15,096 nucleotides of DNA from Rhodanobacteraceae bacterium (GTDB lineage Bacteria > Pseudomonadota > Gammaproteobacteria > Xanthomonadales > SZUA-5), in NCBI GenBank assembly GCA_016717705.1, contig JADKFD010000091.1:1-15096 (forward strand). Reading direction: 5' to 3'. The translations under genes and the position numbers were made by a program. Positions 1 to 7,818 of the stretch are shown in pieces. How positions within the stretch are numbered: position 1 is the first letter of the stretch; each line of letters starts with the position of its first letter. Under the pieces are notes generated by a model. The model searched no databases and had not been told where the DNA came from. It saw nothing but the letters and a program-made list of their open reading frames with translations.

Positions 1-345
1 GGCGGAATTGCTCATCGAAGGGTCATCCGGCGATCCTGGATTGCGGTGTGTTGATGGGTGGGACTTCGCGGGTTGGCGCCGACTCTGGTACTGACGGTCG
101 CGAGGTATGGACCCCGCCTTCCAAAGCCGCGCTCACGATCGCCGCGCGGCTCTTGCGCCGACAGAGCGCCGGGCGTCTCGCGTATCAGCACTCGTGCACT
201 GCCGACTCTTGTCGACGCGAGTGCCCGGCCTACCAAAGCCGGCTCAAGCACAGGTGTGGTCGCGACGTACACGTCGCTCCTACGAGGGCGCGGGGCCGTG
301 GTCGCGACCGGCATGTCACTCCTGCGCCGGCTTGCAGGTTGATAG
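1..345. other. non-coding, repeat-bearing intergenic stretch
   Basis: I see no credible gene here. The open frames on both strands have no recognisable domain, and one of them merely translates a REP palindrome. The stretch holds one clean REP-type palindrome (258-283), a degenerate copy (299-326) and a small inverted repeat CCGGC/GCCGG near 227-246. It lies just downstream of the end of the AAA/DUF4143 gene, which reads toward it on the minus strand. Confidence 0.6.
258..326. repeat. REP family A, one good and one degenerate copy
   Basis: Bases 258-283 match the 26-base palindrome that recurs through the window; written on the minus strand it begins GTAGGAGCGACGTGTACGT and ends CGCGACC. Bases 299-326 are a degraded copy in the same orientation. 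The 5' GTAG followed by an imperfect palindrome is the hallmark of bacterial REP elements that are mobilised by RAYT (IS200-like) transposases. No RAYT gene is present in the window. Confidence 0.8.
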
Positions 346-1523
346 TCACATTGATGCTCGTGCCAGGACTTCCGTTGCGAGTAGATGCAACGGAATCGCC
401 TCTATGCCTTCGCCCAGTCGATATCGTTCCTGGCCGGGATAGACGACGAGGCGGCGGTTGGGTTGCAGGTCCGCGCAGGCGTGGTGGAAGCCCTTCTCGG
501 GTTTCGGGCTGAGGCTGCGCTTCACTTCGATGGCCCAGGTTTCGTTGTTGGGCCAGGTCAGCAGCAGGTCGATCTCGGCACCTGCAGAGGTGCGGTAGAA
601 GTGCGCCTGCGCCTTGCCGGCGCTTTGTGCGAGGAGGCTATCGATGACGAAACCTTCCCTTAACTGGATCCATCTCACCGGGTGGCCGAGCAGGCTGTCT
701 TTGTCGGCAATACCCAGCAGCGCGTGAAGCAGGCCGCTGTCGCGCAGGTACACCTTGGACGACTTCACCAGCCGCTTGCCGAGGTTCTGGTGCCAGGGCG
801 GCAACTGGCGCAACAGCAACAGGTCGGTCAACAGGTCGAGATAGCCGGCGACAGTTCGCCCGTCGACTCCCAGATTGCGCGCGAACTGGGCCGCGTTCAG
901 TAGTCCGCCCTGGTGATGGGCGAGCATGGTCCAGAATCGTCGGAGAAGTCCGCGCCGGAGCGATGCGTGGACCGAACTGCGGAATGTCGCGCCCGAGATA
1001 GGTACGAATGAAGTCCTGCGTTAGCGCAGGCTGGCTTGCCCGCTCGGAGCCAGCAGGTCTCCGGGAAGCCCCCGCGTACCCACAGCGTGTCTTGAAGGTC
1101 TTGCTGGATTTCGAGCAAGTCCAGCGGGCCAAGTTCGAGGTACGAGACTCGACCCGCAAGACTTTCGCCGGATTGCTTCAGCAGGTCGAGGTTGGCCGAC
1201 CCCAGCAACAGGTAACGACCGTTGCCCTGCCCTTGTCGGCGAGCCTGATCGATCATTCCGCGCAGGATCGGAAACAGCCCTGGCGCGCGATGCACTTCGT
1301 CCAGCACGACCAGCTGATCGAGATGATCGGAGAGGTAAAGCTCCGCCTGGTCCAGCTTGGCCCTGTCGCGCTCCGACTCCAGATCGAGGTAGATCGAGGG
1401 TCGGTTGTTGGCGATCTGCAAGGCTAAGGTGGTCTTGCCAACCTGACGCGGTCCGAGCAGGGCGACGGCCGGTGTCTCGGCAAGCGCCATCTCGACTTGA
1501 TGTTGGAGTCGACGCGGGATCAT
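346..1523 (-). pseudogene. AAA-family ATPase with C-terminal DUF4143, broken by two frameshifts
   Basis: The N-terminal half (897-1523) has a P-loop, GPRQVGKTT, at residues 24-32, a Walker B VVLDEVH at about 72-78, and a downstream LLLGSANLDLL stretch. The C-terminal half (346 to about 945) has the DUF4143 pattern, with TVAGYLDLLTDL, KVYLRDSGLLHAL and the nuclease-like AGAEIDLLL...WAIEVKRS. The linking segment QDFIRTYLGRDIPQFGPRI sits in a third frame at about 960-1020. The expected ~390-residue protein is therefore all present but needs two frame changes, near 1015-1035 and 945-960. Family members are widespread solitary ATPases of unclear role, often near toxin-antitoxin genes. The start ATG at 1523 matches the family's usual MIPRRL opening. 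The gene could be a true pseudogene or carry consensus errors. Confidence 0.88.
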
Positions 1524-1563
1524 CCTTGTAAATCTGGACTAACAATGTTGGTTTTGCAAGGAT
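1522..1563. promoter_or_regulatory. inverted repeat across the AAA gene start
   Basis: ATCCTTG (1522-1528) and CAAGGAT (1557-1563) are perfect reverse complements separated by 28 bases, and the inner arm overlaps the ATG of the ATPase gene. This could be an operator or a leader structure that influences initiation, but a 7-base match of this kind can occur by chance. Confidence 0.25.
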
Positions 1564-1619
1564 GCTGGTGGTCGACGCGATGGGTACGTCGAGCCTGCAG
1601 GTGTTGACGGGATTACCGC

Positions 1620-1687
1620 GGTCGCGATGTGCACGTCGCTCCTGCAAAGGCGCGGTGCTACGGTCGCTACGTACACGTCGCTCCTAC
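1620..1687. repeat. REP family A, two direct copies
   Basis: Two 26-base palindromes lie head to tail (1620-1645 and 1662-1687), 42 bases apart from start to start. They sit between the AAA gene start and the end of the beta-CASP gene. The second copy overlaps the beta-CASP stop: the codon TAG at 1684-1686 is the TAG of the conserved GTAGGAGCG head. The rest of 1524-1619 shows nothing I can name. Confidence 0.85.
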
Positions 1688-3094
1688 ACATGGGCTTCGG
1701 TGCCGATGGTGACTTGCGTTGGCTGGCTTTTCGCGGCAGCCATGGCCAGCAGTTGCTCACGCAGGGTGTGCTTGGCGTCGCTGTCGCCGTGGACGAGGCG
1801 CACTTCGCGCGGCAGTTTGGGCATGCGGCGGACGAAGTTGATCAGATCGTCCTGGCCGGCGTGGGCGGAGTAGCCGCTGATGCTGCTGACCTTGGCGCGG
1901 ATGGTCAGGCGCTGGTCGTCGATGTCGACGTAGCCGCCTTTGGGGCCGTACTTCTGGATCTGATGGCCGGGTGTGCCGGGGGCCTGGAAGCCGACGAACA
2001 GCACGTCGTGGCGCGGGTCTTCGATCATCGCCTTCAGATAGTTGACGATGCGACCGCCGGCGGCCATGCCGCTGGCGGCCAGCACGATGGCCGGGCGCCG
2101 GGTTTTCGCCAGGTGATCGACCAGTTTCAGGTGGTCTTCGTGGCTGTCGACGGTGATCAGGTTGTCGAAGGACAAGGGGTGGCGGCCGGCGCGCAGGCGC
2201 TTGTGCGCTTCGGCGTCCCACCAGGGTTTGAGGCGGTTGTATGCCGCGGTGAAGCGCGCGGCCAACGGGGAGTCGACGATCACCGCCAGTTCGCGCCACT
2301 GTGGATCGGCGGCTTCGTGAATCAGGCCTTCGAGTTCGTACAGCAACTCCTGCGTGCGGCCGATGCTGAAGGCGGGCACCATCACGGTGCCGCCGTCCTT
2401 CATCGCGTGATCGATCGCCGCTTTCAGGCGCAGGCGACGGGTGCGACGGTCTTCGTGGTTGCGGTTGCCGTAGGTGCTTTCCAGCACGACGGTGTCGGCG
2501 CGCTGGGGGGATTTCGGCGCCGGCAGCAGCGGCGCGTGCGGGGCACCGAGGTCGCCGGAGAACACCACGCGCTGACTTTTCGGCCCGGTGCCGACATCGA
2601 TCTCGACGTAAGCCGATCCGAGGATGTGGCCGGCGCGTTGCAGGCGCACGTGGACCGGGGAGGTCGGATGGTCGATCAACGTGTGCCAGTGGCCGTAGTC
2701 GAGCGGCTGGGTCAGCGACTTGATCAGCGCCAGCGCGCCGTTGATCAGGCGCTCGTCGCGGGTGAATCCAACTTTGAGTGCGTCTTCGATGACCAGCGGC
2801 AACAGCGTCGCCGACGGCAGTGGTGCAGATGATCGGACCGCGAAAGCCGGCCGCAAGCAGATACGGCAGCCGACCGACGTGATCGATATGGACATGGGTG
2901 ACGATCAGCGCGCGCACGTCGGAGATCGAAAATTCGATGAGATGTCGCGAGGATTCGTCGCCACCGGAGGTTTCCGCACCCTGGAACAAGCCACAGTCGA
3001 TCAGGATGGCGTTGTCGGCATCCAGTTGCAGCCGATGGCAGCTTCCGGTGGTGCCGTTGACGGCGCCGTGGTGGAGGATGTTCAGGGGGTCAAT
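1684..3094 (-). CDS. beta-CASP metallo-beta-lactamase RNase (COG1236-like), frame broken once
   Basis: The N-terminal part (about 2825-3094) reads LNILHHGAVNGTTGSCHRLQ, then IDCGLFQGAE and the metal-binding THVHIDHVGRLPYL. The rest (1684 to about 2820) continues in another frame with FSGDLG, VVLESTYGNR, VPAFSIGRTQELLYEL, DSPLAARFTAAY, AASGMAAGGRIVNYLK, SGYSAHAGQDDL and LVHGDSDA. These are the ordered metallo-beta-lactamase and beta-CASP motifs of the RNase J/CPSF-73 superfamily in its bacterial COG1236 branch, of usual length (~465 residues). One base must be added or removed at about 2817-2824. No ATG fits the beginning: the frame is open from within the end of the PIN gene, and ATT at 3094 or CTG at 3085 are the nearest initiators, so the start is uncertain. 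The stop codon lies inside a REP element. The likely role is RNA cleavage or processing in the cytoplasm. Confidence 0.88.
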
Positions 3095-3524
3095 TGGGCG
3101 CCAGCAATTGAAGCTTCAGTTTGTTGAACGCCAGAAACCCGCGATCAAAGGTGGTCATCGCTGAATCCGTGGCTTGCGCCAGTGCTGCCAGCCATGCGTC
3201 GGTCCACAGATCAGGTGAGGGCAAGCGACCGGAAATATTGGCTAACCAGTGCATGGCATGCGACTGCGGCGGTTGCTCGATCACGATCACGCGTGGGTCG
3301 CTGATCAACTCGCCAACCACCTCCCACGCGCGCTCCGGGTTCAGAGTGCTGGTTCCCATGACACGCGAATTGCTGAGCAATCGCAGCAGCGCCATGCGCA
3401 CGGGCAAGCTCATGCCTGCGTCGCCATCGGCGCACGCGTCCCACCAGCTCAAAGCTGGCGCGCGCAGGGCATGGCCGTCGGTCAGTAGCGGCAGGAATAC
3501 ATTGGCATCAACGATGTAGCGCAC
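3090..3524 (-). CDS. PIN-domain toxin, VapC family
   Basis: The protein of about 144 residues opens VRYIVDANVFLPLL, carrying the first PIN acidic residue. It continues through a helical middle to SPDLWTDAWLAALAQ and SAMTTFDRGF, the usual third and fourth acidic positions, and ends LQLLAPN. VapC toxins are Mg-dependent ribonucleases that cut specific RNAs unless bound by an antitoxin. I chose GTG at 3524 because the protein then begins one residue before the PIN strand; TTG at 3536 is an alternative. A degraded or frame-broken RHH antitoxin lies directly upstream. The stop at 3090-3092 overlaps or abuts the beginning of the beta-CASP RNase frame, so the two RNA-cleaving genes may be co-translated. 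Confidence 0.85.
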   Translation of the reverse strand: MRYIVDANVFLPLLTDGHALRAPALSWWDACADGDAGMSLPVRMALLRLLSNSRVMGTSTLNPERAWEVVGELISDPRVIVIEQPPQSHAMHWLANISGRLPSPDLWTDAWLAALAQATDSAMTTFDRGFLAFNKLKLQLLAPN

Positions 3525-3572
3525 TTGCGACTGCAAGATCGTGTTGTTCGACGGACTCCACGTCCAGTCGCT

Positions 3573-3782
3573 TCAGCTCTCCGGCGCTCCAGTGCGCAGG
3601 GGCGCATCCACCGCAAGCATAACCGGGGCACTGGTCATTCGCTGGCGACGGACGCCGGAATTGCCGTCAAGTTCCTGGGTCAATGCGTCCACAAATCAGT
3701 TGGCGGAGACTCGATCCACGTTCGACGGCGGCAATCTTGGCCTGACGGAGAATGTCATCGGGGAGACGAGTGTTGTACGCAT
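3573..3782 (-). pseudogene. RHH-type antitoxin for the adjacent PIN toxin, frame broken
   Basis: From ATG 3782, preceded by GGAAAG at good spacing, the sequence starts MRT and then needs a one-base shift at about 3765-3775 to enter TRLPDDILRQAKIAAVERG followed by SSLRQL. This is the classic beta-strand plus two-helix pattern of a ribbon-helix-helix DNA-binding antitoxin. A second shift near 3695 gives FVDALTQELDGNSGVRRQRM and on to a stop at 3573. A third frame stays open to a TGA at 3508-3510 that overlaps the PIN start, so the true C-terminus is uncertain. Such antitoxins bind the toxin and repress their own operon. As written, no functional antitoxin can be made, which argues for sequence errors if the toxin is active. 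The family call rests on the N-terminal pattern only. Confidence 0.6.
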
Positions 3783-3865
3783 AAATGTGCTTTCCGCATT
3801 CATGCACCAAGGTTAAGGCGCCTGATCGAAAGCGTCAATGTGCAGATTACCAACGCCCGCCGACG

Positions 3866-3890
3866 TCAGCGGAGCAAGCTCCCGCTCTCC
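3866..3890. repeat. REP family B, single degenerate copy
   Basis: TCAGCGGAGCAAGCTCCCGC followed by TCTCC resembles the GTAGAGCGGAGCTTGCTCCG palindrome found at 5679 and in the array at 9155-9432, in inverted orientation and with an extra C in the stem. It lies between the epimerase stop (3981) and the RHH antitoxin. The remaining bases of 3783-3980 show nothing else. Confidence 0.7.
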
Positions 3891-3980
3891 GAAAATCGAA
3901 GCGCAGAGCCTGCGGCTCCATCCACCCTCGGCTGAGATTGGGAAGAGCGTTCGGACAAGTCCGTACCCACAAGAGCATCG

Positions 3981-4988
3981 TCAGCACCGGTAATACTCCC
4001 GATACCACTCGACGAATCTGGGTATGCCCTCTTCCACCGTCACCCTGGGCTCGTAGCCGCGTTCGACGGCCAGATCGGTGCAATCGGCGTGGCTCTCGGG
4101 CACGTCGCCGGCTTGCATCGGCAATAGCTCAAGGGTCGCTTTGCGGCCCAGGCATTGTTCCAGGACTTCTATGTAGCGCAGCAGTTCGACGCTGGTCGGA
4201 CTGCCGATATTGAAGATGCGGTATGGGGCAAGACTGGTGGGCGAGTCCGGCGCGGCGCCGTTCCAGACTGGATTTGCGGCGGCCGGCTGATCGAGGGTAC
4301 GCACGATGCCTTCGACGATGTCGTCGATGTAGGTAAAGCTACGCTTGTGGTGGCCGTGGTTGAACACCTTGATCGGCTCGCCGGCCAGGATGGCCTTGGT
4401 GAACAGGAACAGCGCCATGTCCGGCCGGCCCCAAGGTCCGTAGACCGTGAAAAATCGCAGGCCGGTGCATGCCACGCCGTAGAGATGGGCGTAGCTGTGC
4501 GCCATCGATTCGTTGGCTTTCTTGGTGGCCGCGTACAGCGTGATCGGGTGTTCGGTCGGCTGGTGCTCGGAAAACGGCATCGAGGTGTTGGCGCCGTAGA
4601 CCGAACTGGTCGACGCAAACACCAGGTGTTCGACCTCAAAGTGGCGACAGCCTTCAAGTATGTGCAGAAAACCGGTGACGTTGCTCGCCACATAGACGTG
4701 CGGATTCTCTGCGGCGTAGCGGACACCCGCCTGCGCCGCCAGATTGACGACACGTTGCGGCCGATGCGTTGCAAAGACTTGCTCGACAGCGGCGCGATCA
4801 GCGAGATCGGCGTGGACGTGGGTGTATCCGGCGTTCGCGTTGAGCCGCGCCACTCGCGCCTGCTTGAGCTTGACGTCGTAATAATCGTTGAGGTTGTCGA
4901 TGCCGACCACCTCATCGCCACGCGCCAGCAATTTTGCTGCAACGTGGGAACCGATGAAGCCAGCGGTGCCGGTGACCAGGATTCTCAT
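3981..4988 (-). CDS. UDP-glucuronate 4-epimerase (CapI/LspL type)
   Basis: This is an intact extended short-chain dehydrogenase of 335 residues. The NAD-binding glycine motif GTAGFIG is at residues 7-13, GIDNLNDYYDVKLKQAR at about 29-45, the catalytic serine region FASTSSVYG at about 124-132, and the catalytic pair Tyr152/Lys156 in YAATK. The DNLNDYYD stretch and SMPFSEHQPTEHPITLYAATK region are typical of UDP-glucuronate 4-epimerases, which convert UDP-GlcA to UDP-GalA for capsule, EPS or LPS. A 4-epimerase acting on UDP-GlcNAc-type sugars is the main alternative. The ATG at 4988 shares ATGA with the stop of the upstream vapC, so the two are probably translationally coupled. No partner UDP-glucose dehydrogenase is certain in the window; the dehydrogenase at 7819-9126 looks more like the HexNAc type. 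Confidence 0.9.
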   Translation of the reverse strand: MRILVTGTAGFIGSHVAAKLLARGDEVVGIDNLNDYYDVKLKQARVARLNANAGYTHVHADLADRAAVEQVFATHRPQRVVNLAAQAGVRYAAENPHVYVASNVTGFLHILEGCRHFEVEHLVFASTSSVYGANTSMPFSEHQPTEHPITLYAATKKANESMAHSYAHLYGVACTGLRFFTVYGPWGRPDMALFLFTKAILAGEPIKVFNHGHHKRSFTYIDDIVEGIVRTLDQPAAANPVWNGAAPDSPTSLAPYRIFNIGSPTSVELLRYIEVLEQCLGRKATLELLPMQAGDVPESHADCTDLAVERGYEPRVTVEEGIPRFVEWYREYYRC

Positions 4989-5401
4989 GCGCCGGTGAGC
5001 CTGCCAAATGGGTTGCGGATGTGAAGTTGACCGTCAACCACCAACCCATCGTGCATGTCTTCCGACCACAGCGTCGCGCAGCCTGCGAGCAGGGCCGAGG
5101 CGACGATCATGGCGTCGTACATCGACAGTGAAAAGCGCTCAGCAAGATCGATTCCCTTCTGGTGCGTTTCGACCGTCAGGGACTTCACCTTGCAGAGTTG
5201 CTTCAACAGGCCGAGAACTTCCCGTACGTCGCTCCAATTCATCGCCAGTTTGCGCCGCATGACGTTGGCGACCTCGTTAAGCACCTGGACGCTGCAGATT
5301 GCGCCAGCCTGGATCAGCGATTCGGCTCGATTGGCCTTCTCGAGGTCGTTTCCCAGGAGATAGATGACGACATTACTGTCGATGAACGCGTCAGCGCCCA
5401 T
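4985..5401 (-). CDS. vapC: PIN-domain toxin VapC
   Basis: A 138-residue PIN protein: MGADAFIDSNVVIYLLGND carries the first acidic residue, VLNEVANVMRRKL the second, and SMYDAMIVASALLAGCATLWSED the third and fourth. This is the VapC fold, an Mg-dependent endoribonuclease of toxin-antitoxin systems. The start at ATG 5401 was chosen over 5410 because it overlaps the end of the antitoxin by 11 bases (5391-5401), the usual vapBC arrangement. The stop TGA (4985-4987) overlaps the ATG of the epimerase, making a three-gene overlapping chain with a sugar-nucleotide enzyme at the end. Sequence and start are convincing; the RNA target is unknown. Confidence 0.88.
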   Translation of the reverse strand: MGADAFIDSNVVIYLLGNDLEKANRAESLIQAGAICSVQVLNEVANVMRRKLAMNWSDVREVLGLLKQLCKVKSLTVETHQKGIDLAERFSLSMYDAMIVASALLAGCATLWSEDMHDGLVVDGQLHIRNPFGRLTGA

Positions 5402-5622
5402 TTGCCTCATCGCGATCGAACTTGAAGTCGGCGGGGAGACGACCGCGGTACTCGCGCAGGCGTGCCAGCAACATCGAGCGTTCCCGGCTTCCTGGTCACT
5501 TCAAAGACTCTGGACTCAGCGATACGGATTTCAATGTCATCGCCGTCTTTCAGGTCCAGCGCCTCGACAACGACGGCGGGCAGCCGAACGGCGAGGCTGT
5601 TGCCCCATCTGGAGACCTGCAT
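5391..5622 (-). CDS. vapB: AbrB/MazE-family antitoxin (VapB), frame broken once
   Basis: From ATG 5622, with GAGGA seven bases upstream, the protein reads MQVSRWGNSLAVRLPAVVVE and on to ALDLKDGDDIEIRIAESRVF, a textbook swapped-hairpin AbrB/SpoVT DNA-binding domain. After EVTRKPG the frame runs into unrelated sequence, while another frame continues SMLLARLREYRGRLPADFKF and ends DRDEANGR at a TGA at 5391-5393. That is exactly the normal C-terminal toxin-binding tail of these antitoxins, so one extra base in the GGG run at 5483-5485 explains everything. The span of 232 bases (77 codons plus one base) agrees. The antitoxin neutralises VapC and autoregulates. The open frame upstream of 5622 only translates repeat DNA. 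Confidence 0.87.
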
Positions 5623-5634
5623 GATTCTGTCCTC

Positions 5635-5660
5635 AGATATACGTTGAGAGATGTATATCT
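5635..5660. promoter_or_regulatory. probable VapB operator / promoter region
   Basis: AGATATAC (5635-5642) and GTATATCT (5653-5660) form a perfect 8-base inverted repeat with a 10-base spacer, starting 13 bases upstream of the vapB ATG. The segment is strikingly AT-rich against its surroundings and contains TATACAT, which could serve as a -10 element. AbrB/MazE-type antitoxins bind such palindromes to repress their own operon, so this is the natural autoregulatory site. Confidence 0.6.
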
Positions 5661-5678
5661 TACATCGCTTCTGCATTG

Positions 5679-5759
5679 GTAGAGCGGAGCTTGCTCCGCT
5701 GCTTTTCCGATCTGACCGCGTGTCGGGGAGGCTGCGTAGCCGAGCAAGTTCGGCTCTAC
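5679..5759. repeat. REP-type palindromes (family B and a relative)
   Basis: 5679-5702 is a clean family B copy (GTAG head, stem AGCGGAGC/GCTCCGCT). 5736-5759 is a related hairpin whose arms are GTAGCCGA and TCGGCTCTAC around GCAAGT. Both lie in the gap between the ABC exporter end and vapB. Either could act as a transcript-stabilising hairpin; neither has a T-run that would make it an intrinsic terminator. Confidence 0.75.
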
Positions 5760-5776
5760 AAAGGCGCGGCGCTGTT

Positions 5777-5849
5777 GTAGGAGCGACGCGCGCGTCGCGA
5801 CCGGTGTAGCGACGATCTCTGCGGGTCGCGACGTACACGTCGCTCCTAC
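5777..5849. repeat. REP family A pair in inverted orientation (BIME-like)
   Basis: The copy at 5777-5802 runs forward and the copy at 5824-5849 runs in reverse, separated by 21 bases, so the pair can fold into one large stem. The second copy ends 12 bases past the stop of the ABC exporter gene. Paired inverted REPs of this kind are known as BIMEs in enterobacteria and pseudomonads and are typical 3' ends of operons. Confidence 0.8.
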
Positions 5850-5860
5850 CAAGGCGCCGT

Positions 5861-7698
5861 TCACAGCGACTGCGCCGCGACCATGGCGCCAAAGCGGCTA
5901 CCGGGCTGGTCGCGCAGGCTGACGTAATCACCCTGTTCCACCAGCCTGCCTTGATCAAACACCAGGACCTGATCTGCGGACCGAACGGTAGCCAGACGGT
6001 GGGCGATGATGACGACGGTCATCCGTCCGCGCAGGTCGTCGATGCTCTGCTGGATGACGCGTTCGGCTTCGCTGTCGAGTGAGCTGGTGGCTTCGTCGAG
6101 GATCAGCAGGCTCGGTTCCTTGAACAGTTCGCGGGCGATGAACAGGCGTTGGCGCTGGCCGCCGGACAGGCGGATACCACGATCGCCGACGCGCGTGCGG
6201 AAACCGTTCGGCAGCGAGTCGATGTACCCGAGCAGATGCGCGCTTTGCGCCGCTAGGCGAATGCGGGCCATCAACGCCAGATCAGCATCCGGATCGCCGC
6301 TCCACAGGCAGATGTTGTTGGCGAAGCTGTCGTCGAAAATCACCGCTTCCTGGAGCACATAGCCGATCTGGCGGCGCCAACTGGATTTCTCGATCTGGAT
6401 GCCGGGTATGCCATCAATCAAGAGCTGACCGGCTCGCGGCTGCAATAGCAGCGTCAGCAGGTCGATGAGGGTCGACTTGCCGGCGCCGGAGGCACCGACG
6501 ATGGCCACGATCGCATTCGCCGGGATCACGAAAGAGACCGCGTCCAGGACGTCGCCGATGCGCTCGTCGTAGGCGAAGCAGACATCGCGGAACTCAATTC
6601 CATCGCGCAATGGACCGATCACAGTGCGGCCATTCGGCTCGGCCTCATCGGCAAGCCGCGCGAACTCGTCGCGCACGACCTCGATCGATCCGGCTTGTGC
6701 GATCACCGTCTGCCAACTGCTGTGGACGCCAAGCACGGCGTTGACGCCGCGATAGAACAATAGAATCGAGACCATGATCGGCGCCAAGGGCTGCTGCAGC
6801 AGCGACAACTGGACGATGGCGATCGAAACGATGACCAGCACGGCGATCGGTTCGCGCGCAGCGTTGGTGAAGGCGAGCACGCGGTTCAGCCGCGCGGTCA
6901 ACTGGCCGGCACGGGCGACGTTGGCCAGCGCATGCCGGCGCAGCGCTCGGCGGTGTCGGTCGCGGCGAGGTACTTGAACGCCTGAATCGACTGCACGTAG
7001 GTGCTGGACACCTCCCCCATGTGCTCGGCGGATGCGCGTGAAAGCGCCTGGATGCGATGGTTGAGGCGACGAAACACGACAAACAGGCCGGCGCCCACAA
7101 CGATGGCGGCGACACCGAAAGTCCAGGCGACCACGATGGCCAGCGCCAGATAGACGCAGGATCTGATCAGCCCAATCGCAAATCCGGAAAAACTGTGGAA
7201 GGCATGGACCAGCGAGAACACCTGGGTGAAGCTGTTGAAGAAGTGGCCGGTGTTGCGCGCCGCGTAATAGCGATAGCTCATCTTTGAATAAGCATCGTAG
7301 AGCCGCGAGTGCAGGCTGGTTTGCAGGCTGGCTCGCAGAAAGCCGGCGTAAGCACTGGCGGCGTAGGCGATGACACCCTTGACCAGAAATACCGCCGCAA
7401 ACAGCACAAGCACTGGAACGGGACCGGAGATTCCCCAGGTGTCCAGCCCAGCCGTCATCCAGGCGGCGAAGCTCCCCGGCGTCGCGCTGCCGGCGTCCAG
7501 CGTCTGCAACAAGGGCAGCAACATGACGATGCCAAGGCCTTCGAGCAGCGCTTCGACCAGCATCAGTCCAAACACCAGATACATGCGCGCGCCGATGAAC
7601 TCGCGGAAGGTGCGCAGGTAATCGGGGATGTCGCGCAAGGGATCGCGGCGCGCGGTAACGGCGGGTTCGAATGCCGGGCCGGCAGTCAGCATCGACAT
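5861..7698 (-). CDS. MsbA-like ABC exporter (permease fused to ATPase), frame broken once
   Basis: The N-terminal part (about 6945-7698) is a transmembrane domain with several hydrophobic segments (MYLVFGLMLVEALLEGLGIV, VLVLFAAVFLVKGVI, VYLALAIVVAWTFGVAAIVV). The remainder (5861 to about 6940) continues in another frame with more membrane segments and a full nucleotide-binding domain: Walker A GASGAGKST (about 6470-6496), signature LSGGQRQR (about 6145-6169), Walker B LLILDEATSSLD and the H-loop IIAHR. The break lies at about 6938-6950, where TDTAER should be followed by LRRHALANV. At ~612 residues it matches MsbA/PglK-type half-transporters that flip lipid-linked sugars or export glycolipids. 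Its position beside sugar-nucleotide and Wzy-like genes suggests a glycan flippase or exporter, but the substrate is inferred. The start ATG at 7698 could also be 7692. Confidence 0.9.
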
Positions 7699-7720
7699 GA
7701 CCTAAGGCACTGATCTTCAT

Positions 7721-7772
7721 GTGGGAGCGGATTCACTCCGCGAGCACTTTCGCGGAATAAATCCGCTCCCAC
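7721..7772. repeat. long hairpin repeat (family C) between dehydrogenase and ABC exporter genes
   Basis: GTGGGAGCGGATT (7721-7733) and AATCCGCTCCCAC (7760-7772) are perfect 13-base inverted arms, with a further nested CCGCGA/TCGCGG pairing inside. The element resembles the GTGGGAGCGG-headed repeats common in pseudomonads and xanthomonads. It sits 46 bases past the dehydrogenase stop and 23 bases before the exporter ATG. It has no T-run, so it may stabilise RNA or attenuate rather than terminate strictly. Confidence 0.8.
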
Positions 7773-7818
7773 AGGTTCGCTGCGCGAACACGCGCACTGC
7801 CAGGGGCGACCATCACGC

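Noticed and set aside
1627..2832. 401-codon plus-strand open frame
   Set aside because: It is the antisense shadow of the beta-CASP gene. The minus strand shows ordered family motifs, while the plus frame shows none.
4155..5024. 289-codon plus-strand open frame
   Set aside because: It is the antisense shadow of the intact epimerase gene.
5623..5958. N-terminal extension of the VapB frame
   Set aside because: The upstream residues translate REP elements and the operator. The ATG at 5622 has a good ribosome-binding site and starts the domain exactly.
7721..7772. Rho-independent terminator
   Set aside because: The stem is strong, but there is no T-run after it on either strand, so it is reported as a repeat hairpin only.
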